The translations under genes and the position numbers were made by a program. From contig JAQUGO010000005.1 of NCBI GenBank assembly GCA_028684065.1, forward strand, positions 1 to 64,000: DNA of 64,000 nucleotides, in the 5' to 3' direction. A model generated the notes under the pieces. The model was given only the letters and a program-made list of their open reading frames with translations, ran no database searches and was not told the origin of the DNA. The DNA is from Sulfurospirillaceae bacterium. GTDB lineage: Bacteria > Campylobacterota > Campylobacteria > Campylobacterales > Sulfurospirillaceae. Below are positions 50,159 through 59,868 of the stretch, in pieces; within the stretch, counting starts at the first letter, position 1, and the number at the start of each line of letters is the position of its first letter.

Positions 50159-51280
50159 ATGTTTAGACTTAGTTTTGCTCTTGTGGCGGTTATTGTATTG
50201 TCCTTGATTAATACATACAGCTATATACGATTTCTAAAACGCTTAGACATCTTTGTAAGGTATCGAAAGTTTCTCAAATGGCTGATGGTTTTTATCAGCC
50301 TTTGTGAAATAGGCTACTTTTTAGTGCTACGCCTTGATTATTTAAATACCTCTTTGTATTCGCTCTTTTCAGCACTCATTGGGGTTTCTTTTATGCTTTT
50401 TTGTATCTCTATTCTCTACGATTTGGTGCATATTCCTTACAGTCGTATTCCTTTTGAGCATTCACGTCGTATGATGATAAAAACAGTGCTTGACATTACG
50501 ATGCTTGTTTTTGCTTTTTCTTATATATTGAAAGGCTTCTACGATGGTGCAAAAGCTCCAAGGCACAAAGAAGTTGATGTGTTTATCAAAGGACTTTCAC
50601 GTGAATTACGCATCGTGCAAATCAGCGATGTGCATTTGGGTAAGACTCTTGGGAAAGATTTTTTAGATGCACTGATTGTACGCGTGAATAAAATGGATGC
50701 CGATATTGTGGTGATAACGGGAGATTTAGTGGATATGCCTGTGGCAAATATTGGTGATACTCTTGATGGTTTGAGAGATTTGCAAAGTCGTTTTGGGGTA
50801 TTTTTCGTGCCTGGAAATCATGAATATTTTTATGGGGTAACGGCCATTATGGAGCGTTTGGAGGATTTGGGGGTGAATATCTTGCTGAATCGTTCTATGG
50901 TGATTGATGATACGATTAATCTTGTTGGTCTTGCTGATATGATGGGCAAACGCTTTGATTTTTTACCACCTGATTTACCTAAAGCCTTTTTACATGTCAC
51001 GCCTGAACTACCTACTATTTTACTCTCACATCAACCCAAAATTGTCAAAGAGCTCACAACTGAAAAGATTGATTTGATCCTTTCTGGACATACGCATGGC
51101 GGGCAGATTTTTCCTTTTGGACTCTTGGTTTTACTTGACCAGCCTTACTTAAGTGGGCTTTACCATCACTCAGCGCAAACGCAAGTTTTTGTAACCAATG
51201 GCGCAGGGTATTGGGGGCCAGCGATTCGTGTTAATGCACCGAGTGAAATCGTCACAATTAATCTTAAAGCCAAAGTATGA
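50159..51280 (+). CDS. Membrane-bound metallophosphoesterase (YaeI-like)
   Basis: A 373-aa protein with three to four N-terminal membrane helices (~5-22, ~38-58, ~62-85, ~108-125). A calcineurin-type phosphoesterase domain follows: QISDVHLGKTLG (metal Asp, His), VITGDLVDMP, VPGNHEYFYG, LSHQP and LSGHTHGGQIFPF. The domain order matches the YaeI/YkuE group, some of which act on lipid-linked phosphates. It overlaps the following lipoprotein gene by 4 bases. Confidence 0.88.
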   Translation: MFRLSFALVAVIVLSLINTYSYIRFLKRLDIFVRYRKFLKWLMVFISLCEIGYFLVLRLDYLNTSLYSLFSALIGVSFMLFCISILYDLVHIPYSRIPFEHSRRMMIKTVLDITMLVFAFSYILKGFYDGAKAPRHKEVDVFIKGLSRELRIVQISDVHLGKTLGKDFLDALIVRVNKMDADIVVITGDLVDMPVANIGDTLDGLRDLQSRFGVFFVPGNHEYFYGVTAIMERLEDLGVNILLNRSMVIDDTINLVGLADMMGKRFDFLPPDLPKAFLHVTPELPTILLSHQPKIVKELTTEKIDLILSGHTHGGQIFPFGLLVLLDQPYLSGLYHHSAQTQVFVTNGAGYWGPAIRVNAPSEIVTINLKAKV

Positions 51281-51819
51281 AACAAAGCTTTTTACTGTGC
51301 TTGATGGTCTTGCTATTAAGTGGGTGTAGTGCCAAAGTAGAACGCTTACATGTAGAGCCTATTCGTGTTGAAACTTTAACGCATCAGCTTATCGCTCTTG
51401 GCGCAGATGTAGATAAAGGCGAAGCTAAAATGTTTGCCTATGAAGCCATCCTTTATCCCCAAGAATTAGCCAAAAAATATGGACTTGTTTATCCTCCAAC
51501 CTTTCATAATTTTTTGATAAATACTGGACTTAAAGAACGTGGATTGTGTTATGAGTGGAGCGAAGATATGATCACTCATCTCAAAGCGCAACACTATACA
51601 AGTTTTGATCTGCGTTGGGGCGTGGCCAATAAAGGCGCATTCGATGAGCATAATTCTGTTGTCGTTGTCGCTAAAGGTGCACCCTTTTGGAGCGGTATTT
51701 TAATTGATCCATGGCGTCATTCAGGGGAGCTTTATTGGGCGAAATTAAGGGATGACCCTGAATATAAGTGGGTAGAAAATAAAGAGAGAAGTCGTTATTT
51801 TGGTACGATTAAAGAGTAG
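51277..51819 (+). CDS. Lipoprotein of unknown function
   Basis: A 180-aa protein with a lipobox (LLLSGC, Cys17) after a short hydrophobic signal. The mature part begins SAKVERLHVEPIRVETLTHQL and has no family I recognise. It contains FAYEAILYPQELAKKYGLVYPP and a conserved-looking WGVANKGAFDEHNSVVVVAKGAPFWSGILIDPW stretch. The ATGA overlap with the phosphoesterase gene indicates co-translation. It converges with the methyltransferase gene with an 11-base overlap. Confidence 0.75.
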   Translation: MKQSFLLCLMVLLLSGCSAKVERLHVEPIRVETLTHQLIALGADVDKGEAKMFAYEAILYPQELAKKYGLVYPPTFHNFLINTGLKERGLCYEWSEDMITHLKAQHYTSFDLRWGVANKGAFDEHNSVVVVAKGAPFWSGILIDPWRHSGELYWAKLRDDPEYKWVENKERSRYFGTIKE

Positions 51820-52417
51820 TTTTTTTCAAGATAATGCGAATCACACTACCTCTTCCCTGATGTAACTCTCCTTCATTCAGTAAAATCACTTCTTGAGAAA
51901 GTTTTATGACTTCACACGGTAGCGATTTAACGATATCTAAGACATCATTAAAATCATACAATAAAGCAATATTTTTGGGCCCACCACTGGTAAAGTTGAT
52001 TTGGCTTTCGCTGAAAAGTTCAGCGATAAAAATGCCATTGACATGTAAAGCTTGTAAAGCTTTTTCAAAAAGCATTTTTTGATCTTTCTTGTACAGGTGC
52101 AAATAGGTACAGACCACAGCATCGTATGTAGGTTTTGGTTGCCAATACTCAATAAGTGTGTGTCGAATTTTAATAAAAAGGTAGTGTTCTTTTGCCCATT
52201 TTCGTAGTTTAAACAATCCTACATCTGAGGCATCAAGCGCTTCAACTTCCAATCCTTTTTCGGCTAAAAAAATAGCATTTCTTCCTTCTCCTTCACCCAA
52301 ACACATAACGTTTTTTGCATGGTGCAGAAGCTCAAAATTATCTTTGATAAAGTTATTAGGTGTATCACCGTATAGTCGAGTTTCCCCTTGAAACTTGGTG
52401 TTCCAAACTTCTTGCAT
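51809..52417 (-). CDS. Class I SAM-dependent methyltransferase (TehB-like)
   Basis: A 202-aa methyltransferase. The SAM loop is VMCLGEGEGRNAIFLAEKGLEVEALDASDVGL (~35-66), with YDAVVCTYLHLYK as motif IV. I start at ATG 52417 (AAAAGGGG upstream); an earlier ATG at 52453 lacks a ribosome site. Substrate unknown; similarity to TehB-type proteins suggests small-molecule or chalcogen methylation, but that is weak. Confidence 0.82.
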   Translation of the reverse strand: MQEVWNTKFQGETRLYGDTPNNFIKDNFELLHHAKNVMCLGEGEGRNAIFLAEKGLEVEALDASDVGLFKLRKWAKEHYLFIKIRHTLIEYWQPKPTYDAVVCTYLHLYKKDQKMLFEKALQALHVNGIFIAELFSESQINFTSGGPKNIALLYDFNDVLDIVKSLPCEVIKLSQEVILLNEGELHQGRGSVIRIILKKTTL

Positions 52418-52516
52418 AAGACCCCTTTTTTTAGTCATACAATTGTAACACAAATTAAATCAATGAAATACATTTTTATTTTGGATAAAATGATCCAATA
52501 ACTAAAGGAGCCTATT

Positions 52517-53119
52517 ATGCAGTATCCCAATTTTTTTGAAACTATAGAAGCAATCACCCTTTACGATGAACTTTCTGAGGTACTAGGAGCCTTTGATGAG
52601 GGCCTTTTATGCATCAGTTATTTGGATGTGGTTAAAAATGCTGGGCATAGTTGCCCCACAACAGCAGGAGCTTATTTGATGGCAAGAGAGGGTCTTAAAG
52701 CCCTTTACAAATATGACATAGCCAAGCGTGGTAATATTAAGGTTTATTTTAAAGAAGCTGTGGAAGAAGGCACTACCGGTGTTGTTGGGAATATTTTTTC
52801 ACTGATCACAGGGGCAACAACGACATGGGGATTTAAAGGACTAGGTGGAAACTATGCTCGTACAGGTTTGATGACATTTGGTGCCACTATTCCTTTACAA
52901 GTAAGGCTACAAAGAGTCGATACAGGTGCATTTGTTGATATGGCTTACAATCCAAACAATATTGAAGCAGATGCACAAATCAATTCTTTAATGAAAAAGA
53001 TTGTATCAAATAGTGCATTAAAGAGTGAAAAAGAGATGTTTCGCACACTATGGCAAGGAAGAGTACAAAATATTTTAGAAAATTTTGATAAAGTAATAGA
53101 CTTAAAAGTGGGTGAATAA
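52517..53119 (+). CDS. FmdE-family protein
   Basis: A 200-aa protein with the FmdE-type motif GHSCPTTAGAYLMAREGLKALY (~47-68), in which His and Cys could bind metal. A GVVGNIFSLITGATT segment follows. FmdE domains were described from formylmethanofuran dehydrogenase clusters, but most bacterial ones have no known role. It is 17 bases before the large sensor gene, so a functional link is possible. Confidence 0.75.
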   Translation: MQYPNFFETIEAITLYDELSEVLGAFDEGLLCISYLDVVKNAGHSCPTTAGAYLMAREGLKALYKYDIAKRGNIKVYFKEAVEEGTTGVVGNIFSLITGATTTWGFKGLGGNYARTGLMTFGATIPLQVRLQRVDTGAFVDMAYNPNNIEADAQINSLMKKIVSNSALKSEKEMFRTLWQGRVQNILENFDKVIDLKVGE

Positions 53120-53136
53120 TCAAAGGGGAGTGTGTT

Positions 53137-56031
53137 TTGATCGAATTAAGAAAAAAAGATATCACGAAGTGGATTATTTTTTTACCTGCATTCGCTGTAT
53201 TATTAACCTCCCTTATTATTCTTGGTATTGTCATTACCTCCGAAATTACCTCATACAACAAAGCGGTTGAAGAAGCCCACATTGAATATGTCAAAAACGC
53301 AAAGTTACAAGCAAAAGATCGTATCGATAAATTGGTTGAATATATTAATTTTAATGAACAATTTGTCTTTAATGAAGCCAAAGAAGAGGTACGCAATATT
53401 GTTAATTTAGGGTATAAAATTATTGTTGATACGTATCATGAAGATACGACATTACCTCGCGATATGATTCTAAAAAAGGTAAATAGTAAGCTTAAGGGTA
53501 TGCGCTTTTTTGAAGATTTAAGTGGGTATTTTTTTATTTTTGATCTCCAAGGGCGCAGTCTTATGCATGGAAAAGATAGCGCTTGGGAAGGGCAAAATTT
53601 AGAAAATTTATATGACGATGAAGGTAATCAACCTATTCGAGAGATGCTTAATCTGCTTCAGAAAACCCCAGATAGTTTTTTTAGATGGCGATGGCGTAAT
53701 AATGGTGAGACGTCATTTTTACCTAAAAGAGGGTACATCAAGCGCTTTGAACCTTTAAATATTTTTATTGGCAGTGGACGTTATGAAAATGAGATACGCA
53801 CAAAAATAAAAAAAGAGACGCAAAAGCTGTTACTCAATACGCGTTATGGAGAAAGTGGCAACGGGTATGTCTTTGCATATGATTATCATGGGATTAATAT
53901 TTCACATGGTAATCCTCAAGAAGTAGGAAAAAATAGAATGAGTGTTACCAGTGATGGGCAGTATATCATTCGTGATTTTATCGATGGTTCTCAAATAAAT
54001 CCTGAGGGATTTTTTATGACCTATATTGCAACGTATCGTCCTGGCAATACAAGTGATAGGCGTAAGATTTCGTTTGTTAAAGCCATACCACAATTCGAGT
54101 GGGTGATTGGTACGGGAGCCTATGTTGGCGAAGAGCAAAAAGCACTGTATTCACGAAAAGAGGTACTTAAAGATAAAATGAAAGAGACGATTTCGACGAT
54201 TGTTTTTGTCTCTCTTGCTATTATTATCATACTGCTATGGGTTATGTTTATGGTGTCACATAAACTTAAAACAATGTTTATACGCTATGAAAGCTCGCTA
54301 TTGTTGAGTAATCAAAAAATTAAAGAACAAAAACTCATTTTTGAAACGTTGTATCAAAAATCAGCCGACGGTGTGTGGTTGTTAAAGAATAATATTTTTA
54401 TTGATTGTAATGAAGCTATTCTTAAAATGTTCAAAGCCAAAAATAAACAAGACTTGATTGGTATCACCCTTGCTGATCTCTCTCCAGAGTTTCAACCAGA
54501 CGGGCAAAATTCGTATGAAAAATCACTTTGGATGAATTCATTGGCTCTTGAAAATGGAGTGCATAAGTTTGAATGGTACGCACAAGCATGTGAAGGAACC
54601 AATTTTTGGATCAGTGTGGTGACAACATCGATACGGATGCAAGATAATGTAATTCAGCATTGTTCCGTGCGTGATATTACGGCGAGAAAAGCCCTTGAGG
54701 AAGAAAATAAAAAACAAAAACAACTCCTCATCCATCAAGTAGAACATGACACCTTAACAGGACTCCCCAATCGTACTTTATTGCAAGATAGATTGATGCA
54801 GGCCATTAAAAAAGCACATCGAGATGGAAATGTGTTGGCTGTTTTATTTGTTGATATTGATAAATTTAAAACGATCAATGATACACTAGGGCATGATGCT
54901 GGGGATGTATTGCTTAAAACGATAGCTTCTCGTATGCGCACGCATGTTCGTGAGACCGACACGATTGCAAGACTTAGCGGGGATGAATTTATTATTTTAT
55001 TTGATGGATGTAAAGATGTGAGTGATATCTTTGTTGCTATTAAAAAGCTTTTAAGTGCTTTTAGTGAGCCTGTTAACTACGAAAATGAAAGTTTTAAAGT
55101 GACCATGAGTATTGGTGTGAGTGTTTACCCTAATGATGGAGAGAGTGCAGGCAAGTTACTGAAGAATGCCGATATTGCTATGTATCGAGCCAAAGAAGAA
55201 GGACGCAATCGGTATAAGTTTTTTGATGCAGAAATGAATCAGGAAACAAATGAACATATTGAAGTTGAAAGAAGTCTTTCAAGTGCATTGCAAAATCGTG
55301 AATTCGTACTTTATTACCAGCCACAAATCAATTTACAAAATGAAAAAATTATAGGTTTTGAAGCCTTAATACGATGGAATCACCCAACGAAGGGTGTTGT
55401 CATGCCTTCCTACTTTATTCATATTGCCGAAGAGAGTGATTTAATCATTGAAATTGGTAAATGGGTTGTGAAAGAGGCTATGCGGCAGATGAAGGAATGG
55501 TACGATGCAGGGTTAAATCCTGGGAAAGTTGCTATTAATTTTGCTGGAAAACAGCTCGAATCACCAGGACTTACAAATTGTATGATCGAGTGTCTTAATG
55601 AGAGTGGATGCAAGGCATCGTGGATTGAGATGGAAATTGTTGAGCGTTTTATTATGAAAGATACCCAAAAATCAATTACTTTATTACAACAGTTGAGAGA
55701 ACTTGGTATTGATATCTCAATTGATGATTTTGGTACAGGGCATTCATCGTTAGCCTATTTAAAACAGTTGCCGGTTACTAAACTAAAAATTGATCAAAGT
55801 TTTGTTCAAAACTTGGAAAACTCTAAAGAAGATCGTGCGATTGCCAAAACCATTATTGAATTAGGACGTGGATTAGGGCTTACGGTTTTAGCAGAAGGGG
55901 TCGAAACACAAGAGCAAAAAGAGTTTATCTATCAAAGTGGATGTGAGTTGATGCAGGGTTATTTCTTCAGTAAACCTATTAGTGCAGAAGCAGCAGAAAT
56001 TTTATTAAAAAATCAAAGCGAAATGCTATAA
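53137..56031 (+). CDS. Cache-PAS-GGDEF-EAL transmembrane c-di-GMP protein
   Basis: A 964-aa protein with TTG start (GGGGAG upstream). TM1 is at ~11-33; the periplasmic region ~35-345 has a double-Cache-type layout (GYFFIFDLQGRSLMH, GYVFAYDYHGINISHG); TM2 is at ~349-372. A PAS domain follows (~395-520). GGDEF (~545-700) has an SGDEF motif at residues 614-618. The EAL domain (~715-955) has FEALIRW with Glu742, IDDFGTGHSSLAYL, KIDQSFV and AEGVETQEQ. All catalytic EAL residues look intact. It can bind an extracellular ligand and probably makes or breaks c-di-GMP. Confidence 0.92.
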   Translation: MIELRKKDITKWIIFLPAFAVLLTSLIILGIVITSEITSYNKAVEEAHIEYVKNAKLQAKDRIDKLVEYINFNEQFVFNEAKEEVRNIVNLGYKIIVDTYHEDTTLPRDMILKKVNSKLKGMRFFEDLSGYFFIFDLQGRSLMHGKDSAWEGQNLENLYDDEGNQPIREMLNLLQKTPDSFFRWRWRNNGETSFLPKRGYIKRFEPLNIFIGSGRYENEIRTKIKKETQKLLLNTRYGESGNGYVFAYDYHGINISHGNPQEVGKNRMSVTSDGQYIIRDFIDGSQINPEGFFMTYIATYRPGNTSDRRKISFVKAIPQFEWVIGTGAYVGEEQKALYSRKEVLKDKMKETISTIVFVSLAIIIILLWVMFMVSHKLKTMFIRYESSLLLSNQKIKEQKLIFETLYQKSADGVWLLKNNIFIDCNEAILKMFKAKNKQDLIGITLADLSPEFQPDGQNSYEKSLWMNSLALENGVHKFEWYAQACEGTNFWISVVTTSIRMQDNVIQHCSVRDITARKALEEENKKQKQLLIHQVEHDTLTGLPNRTLLQDRLMQAIKKAHRDGNVLAVLFVDIDKFKTINDTLGHDAGDVLLKTIASRMRTHVRETDTIARLSGDEFIILFDGCKDVSDIFVAIKKLLSAFSEPVNYENESFKVTMSIGVSVYPNDGESAGKLLKNADIAMYRAKEEGRNRYKFFDAEMNQETNEHIEVERSLSSALQNREFVLYYQPQINLQNEKIIGFEALIRWNHPTKGVVMPSYFIHIAEESDLIIEIGKWVVKEAMRQMKEWYDAGLNPGKVAINFAGKQLESPGLTNCMIECLNESGCKASWIEMEIVERFIMKDTQKSITLLQQLRELGIDISIDDFGTGHSSLAYLKQLPVTKLKIDQSFVQNLENSKEDRAIAKTIIELGRGLGLTVLAEGVETQEQKEFIYQSGCELMQGYFFSKPISAEAAEILLKNQSEML

Positions 56032-56062
56032 TGCTCGCATTAAATTAAAAAGTAGGAAAAGG

Positions 56063-56806
56063 ATGCTACGAAGAGCTTTTTTAGGTGCCATGGGGGCAAG
56101 TTTTATAAGCACTGTGTCTTTTGCTGATGAACAAAACCCAGATATATGGCTTAGAGAAGATCAAAAAATACCTTTTCTTTCTGTCGTCCAAAAGTTAGAT
56201 CAAGTTGAGCATATCGTTGGGTATGCTAAATTTAATCTGATTTCTTTTGATGAAACTATTAAAATAGCCAAAAACTATGCCAAGATAGAACCTTTTACGC
56301 AAGCTGAATTAGCGTATATCGAAGAGGTTTTTTACGAAGATCCTTCTAAATATGGATTTTATGGAAAACGGACATGCTTTCAGTTAAGCGAAATAATTAA
56401 CGAAAAAGAAGTTGTGAAAGTTCCTCATTCTGGGCATTATCTTTACCGTGGGCATTCACAAGAATCCTTTGAGCATATCCTTAAAGATGTTGGAAATTCT
56501 ATTATTTTAACCTCAGGAATAAGAGGTATCGTTAAACAATTAAGTCTTCACTTAGACAAAGTTAAAAGTGAAAATGGGAATATTACACTTGCCACACGCT
56601 CTTTGGTTCCACCTGGATATTCGTACCATACGATAGGCGATTTTGATGTTGGCAAAAAAGGCTGGGGACATGAAAATTTTACTGCCAGTTTTGCACGAAC
56701 AAATGAATTTTGGAGTTTACAAAAACTTCCCTATATCTCTATGCGTTACACGCTTGGAAATCAAGATGGTGTTAGATTTGAGCCGTGGCATGTTAAAATT
56801 GTATAA
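56063..56806 (+). CDS. M15-family D-Ala-D-Ala carboxypeptidase-like protein, exported
   Basis: A 247-aa protein with a Tat-like signal (LRRAFLGAMGASF). The C-terminal half has the M15B metal site: SYHTIGDFDVG (His, Asp) and EPWHVKI (Glu, His). An LTSGIRGIVKQL segment precedes it. VanY-type carboxypeptidases trim peptidoglycan stem peptides in the periplasm. Typical of such proteins, the N-terminal half is less conserved. Confidence 0.83.
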   Translation: MLRRAFLGAMGASFISTVSFADEQNPDIWLREDQKIPFLSVVQKLDQVEHIVGYAKFNLISFDETIKIAKNYAKIEPFTQAELAYIEEVFYEDPSKYGFYGKRTCFQLSEIINEKEVVKVPHSGHYLYRGHSQESFEHILKDVGNSIILTSGIRGIVKQLSLHLDKVKSENGNITLATRSLVPPGYSYHTIGDFDVGKKGWGHENFTASFARTNEFWSLQKLPYISMRYTLGNQDGVRFEPWHVKIV

Positions 56807-56821
56807 AAGGATTCGTCAGTT

Positions 56822-57817
56822 TTGATTTTAAGTATTGAAAGTAGTTGTGATGATAGTTCCATCGCAATTACACGCCTAAGTGATAAAAAACTTCTTTTTC
56901 ATAAAAAAATTTCTCAAGATAGCGAACATGCACACTATGGTGGGGTTGTTCCTGAACTTGCTGCGCGTTTACATGCTTTAGCGTTACCTAAAATCCTTGA
57001 AGAGACACGAAGCTATTTTACCGAACTCAAAGCCATTGCTGTGACAAATGAACCAGGGCTTTCGGTGACTTTAGTTGAGGGCATTAGTATGGCTAAAGCA
57101 CTCAGTATTGCTTTAAATTTACCGTTGATGGCGATTAATCATCTTCGCGGCCATATTTATTCACTTTTTATTGAAAAAGAAACGTGTTTTCCGATTGATA
57201 TATTATTGGTTTCAGGTGGGCATACACAACTTTTACATGTAATAAATTATGATAAAATTGAAGTGCTTGCGACGACGATGGATGATAGTTTCGGTGAGAG
57301 TTTTGATAAAGTTGGAAAAATGTTAGGGCTTGCTTATCCGGCAGGGCCGATGATTGAAAGCTATGCCAAACGAGGGAATGAAAAACGTTTCGATTTTACC
57401 ATCCCTTTACTTGGCAGTAAAACATTGGCTTTTAGTTATTCAGGGCTTAAAAATCAAGTGCGTTTATGCATTGAGGCGCAAGAAAATTTAGAAGAACAAA
57501 CGATATGTGATATTTGTGCTTCGTTTCAACGTGTTGCAGTTGCTCACGTCATGCGACAAATCAAAAAAGCTTATAAAGAACGTCACGTAGAACATTTTGG
57601 TATTGTGGGTGGGGCGAGTGCAAACCTCTATTTAAGACGTGAAATTGACACTTTTTGCAAGGCTAAAAAAGCAGTATTGCATGTAGCGCTAATGGAATTT
57701 TGTTCGGACAATGCTGCGATGATAGGGCGTTGTGCCATAGATGCCTATGCCAACAAGTATTTTACGACCATAGACGAAATCAAACTCAAAAGCTCAACGA
57801 AAAAAGGCTACTTTTAA
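56822..57817 (+). CDS. tsaD: tRNA N6-adenosine threonylcarbamoyltransferase
   Basis: A 331-aa TsaD, which with TsaB and TsaE makes t6A37 on ANN-reading tRNAs. TTG start. Landmarks: [39 protein letters not shown] (metal His pair), [13 protein letters not shown] and the C-terminal [12 protein letters not shown]. It carries one TTACATGTAA (57233). The stop codon overlaps that of the convergent murB, leaving no room for a terminator. Confidence 0.92.
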   Translation: MILSIESSCDDSSIAITRLSDKKLLFHKKISQDSEHAHYGGVVPELAARLHALALPKILEETRSYFTELKAIAVTNEPGLSVTLVEGISMAKALSIALNLPLMAINHLRGHIYSLFIEKETCFPIDILLVSGGHTQLLHVINYDKIEVLATTMDDSFGESFDKVGKMLGLAYPAGPMIESYAKRGNEKRFDFTIPLLGSKTLAFSYSGLKNQVRLCIEAQENLEEQTICDICASFQRVAVAHVMRQIKKAYKERHVEHFGIVGGASANLYLRREIDTFCKAKKAVLHVALMEFCSDNAAMIGRCAIDAYANKYFTTIDEIKLKSSTKKGYF

Positions 57818-58587
57818 AGAATAATAATCTCTTCTACGAGTTGCACGCCATATTGTTTTAAGACTTCATTTTTGGCAAAAGTGATGAGTGCTATAGCTTC
57901 TTCATACTTCCCGCCCCCAAGATTGATCAAAAAATTAGCATGCTGTTCACTAAAAGCCATATTACCAATGCGTTTACCTTTTAAGCCTACGTCTTCAATA
58001 AGTTTGCCAGCATAATTTCCAATAGGGTTTTTAAAGCAGCTCCCAGCACTTGGAAAGGGAGGTTGATTGTCTCTCATTTTCTTAAACATTGCCAAAAGCG
58101 TTTCATCAAATCCCTCTTTGCATGCAAAGGTGGCTTCATAAACAATACCATCAATATCGGTATGACGATAGCCGTGAGGAATATCTTGTTTGTCGATCCA
58201 GCCTTTATTGGTGTGTATCGCAAGAAGGTTATTAAAAACTTCCCACTCTTTGAGTCCAGCATTCATTTTAACCATCCCACCAAGGGTGCCGGGAAGTTTT
58301 TGCATCAACTCAAAACCTGCAAGATTATGTTTTTTGGCAAAGGTAAGGATTTTACCACTACTCGTGGCACCCCCAACATGTAAGATATTATCGTTTAGAT
58401 GGATAAAGTCAAATGTTTTTCCTAACATCGCTAGTGGAGGAGGTATTGGGCTCACTAAGAGATTATTAGCACCACCAATGATGCGAGTGTGTCGGGGGAG
58501 AGAAGTAATCTCTTCTAGGATTTCAACTTCAATGCTAGGGCCAACTTTAATACTTGAATAGGTCGAAAAATTGATAATTTTTTTCAT
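57814..58587 (-). CDS. murB: UDP-N-acetylenolpyruvoylglucosamine reductase
   Basis: A 257-aa MurB of the short (type II) form, reducing the enolpyruvyl group to make UDP-MurNAc. FAD stretches: [30 protein letters not shown], and the catalytic SAGSCFKNP. It shares one base of overlap with the fliQ stop. The fliQ-murB pairing is a Campylobacterota hallmark. Confidence 0.93.
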   Translation of the reverse strand: MKKIINFSTYSSIKVGPSIEVEILEEITSLPRHTRIIGGANNLLVSPIPPPLAMLGKTFDFIHLNDNILHVGGATSSGKILTFAKKHNLAGFELMQKLPGTLGGMVKMNAGLKEWEVFNNLLAIHTNKGWIDKQDIPHGYRHTDIDGIVYEATFACKEGFDETLLAMFKKMRDNQPPFPSAGSCFKNPIGNYAGKLIEDVGLKGKRIGNMAFSEQHANFLINLGGGKYEEAIALITFAKNEVLKQYGVQLVEEIIIL

Positions 58588-58853
58588 TAAAATAAAAATG
58601 TAGGGATCATATCAAAGATACGCGTGGTGAACTCCATCATCATATTCATCATCCATGGCATCGTGAAAATAGCTACCACAATAACGATAAGAATTTTGGG
58701 CACAAAGCTTAAGGTCATTTCATTGATTTGTGTCGTAGCTTGAAAAATACTAATGGCAAGACCTGCTACAAGACCAGCAAGTAACATCGGCATAGAGAGT
58801 AAAAGTGCAATTTTGAAAGTTTCGACGCCAAGTCCTATTAGTTTTGATTCCAT
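58587..58853 (-). CDS. fliQ: Flagellar biosynthesis protein FliQ
   Basis: An 88-aa protein with two membrane helices (~15-40 and ~50-72) and the FliQ motif ISIFQATTQINEMTLSFVPKI. FliQ is part of the flagellar type III export gate with FliP and FliR. Its presence makes the cell likely flagellated. It is one base overlapped with both mqnD and murB. Confidence 0.93.
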   Translation of the reverse strand: MESKLIGLGVETFKIALLLSMPMLLAGLVAGLAISIFQATTQINEMTLSFVPKILIVIVVAIFTMPWMMNMMMEFTTRIFDMIPTFLF

Positions 58854-59716
58854 TACCCTTTCCTTAGTGATTCATAGTCGCGAGGGATAAGATACGTTGT
58901 CGCATCAATGCATTGGTCATAAAAACCATGATGGTAACCTATCTCGAAAAGCTTATTGATAGCGGTATATTGAAGTGTACTCATTTCGATTGAGGTGTCA
59001 TTAGCATACAGACCAAGATAGGTTGATAGTGTACTTTGGTCAACTCTTACTAAATGACGTTCAAGCAACATTTTTGAGAGCAACCCTTGATGATGATGTG
59101 CAACGTCAACAGCTTTAATCAGCGTATTTTCACACACAATTGCCCGATGCAGTGGCATTGAACGACGAAGTGCCATTCCGCCAAGTGGCAAGGGAAGTTC
59201 ACCTTGACACAACTCTTTCCAAATATCCCAAATTTCTCGCTCAACTACAAGGGTATCACTAAAATTGAGGATACTTTCATGGATCAAAACACCAGCATCA
59301 ACTTCGCCATCAATGACCGCTTGTTCAATTTCTAAAAAGTTTTTATAGATAATCGTAGCATTGGGATAGGCAATTTTAAAAAGCATGGCATTGGTCGTAT
59401 GCGTACCGCTGAGTGCGACCTTAAATTTCTTTTTGAGTTTGGTTTCTTTACGCTTGACAAGTTTGGGTCCATACCCTTCGCCAAAACTAACAGCTGTGCG
59501 TAAGAGCGTGTATTCATCACGAATTTTTGGATAAAGGGCAAAACTAATGGCGGTAATATCATAGGTATTTTTAAGCGCTTCACTATTCAGCGTTTCAATA
59601 TCTAAAGCGATATTGTCAAAAGTGACTTCGTCACTACTAACCCAACCCATTTTGATAGCGTAATACATAAAAATATCATCAGCATCTGGAGAGTGTGCTA
59701 CGGAAATTGTTTTCAA
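58853..59716 (-). CDS. mqnD: 1,4-dihydroxy-6-naphthoate synthase (menaquinone, futalosine route)
   Basis: A 287-aa enzyme converting cyclic de-hypoxanthine futalosine to 1,4-dihydroxy-6-naphthoate. Motifs: HSPDADDIFMYYAI at the N-terminus, the LSGTHTTNAM loop and ELPLPLGGMALRR. It identifies the futalosine pathway for menaquinone, matching the window's anaerobic respiratory enzymes. It overlaps fliQ by one base. Confidence 0.92.
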   Translation of the reverse strand: MKTISVAHSPDADDIFMYYAIKMGWVSSDEVTFDNIALDIETLNSEALKNTYDITAISFALYPKIRDEYTLLRTAVSFGEGYGPKLVKRKETKLKKKFKVALSGTHTTNAMLFKIAYPNATIIYKNFLEIEQAVIDGEVDAGVLIHESILNFSDTLVVEREIWDIWKELCQGELPLPLGGMALRRSMPLHRAIVCENTLIKAVDVAHHHQGLLSKMLLERHLVRVDQSTLSTYLGLYANDTSIEMSTLQYTAINKLFEIGYHHGFYDQCIDATTYLIPRDYESLRKG

Positions 59717-59835
59717 AAGGAACCTTATTTAAGTATTTGATGATATTCTAACATATTCCATATTGAAATATTTTGAGGGCAATAAAAAAAAATAGACTAC
59801 TATGCCTTCAAAGGGCTTTTTCAAGCTCAAAATGA

Positions 59836-59868
59836 TAAAATATTAACACTATGAAATGAGGTAGACCC
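59836..59868 (+). promoter_or_regulatory. recA promoter and ribosome site region
   Basis: GATAAAAT at 59834-59841 is the best -10 candidate. ATGAGG at 59856-59861 is the ribosome site for the ATG at 59869. No inverted repeat recognisable as a LexA box is seen, in line with many Campylobacterota lacking LexA. Confidence 0.4.
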
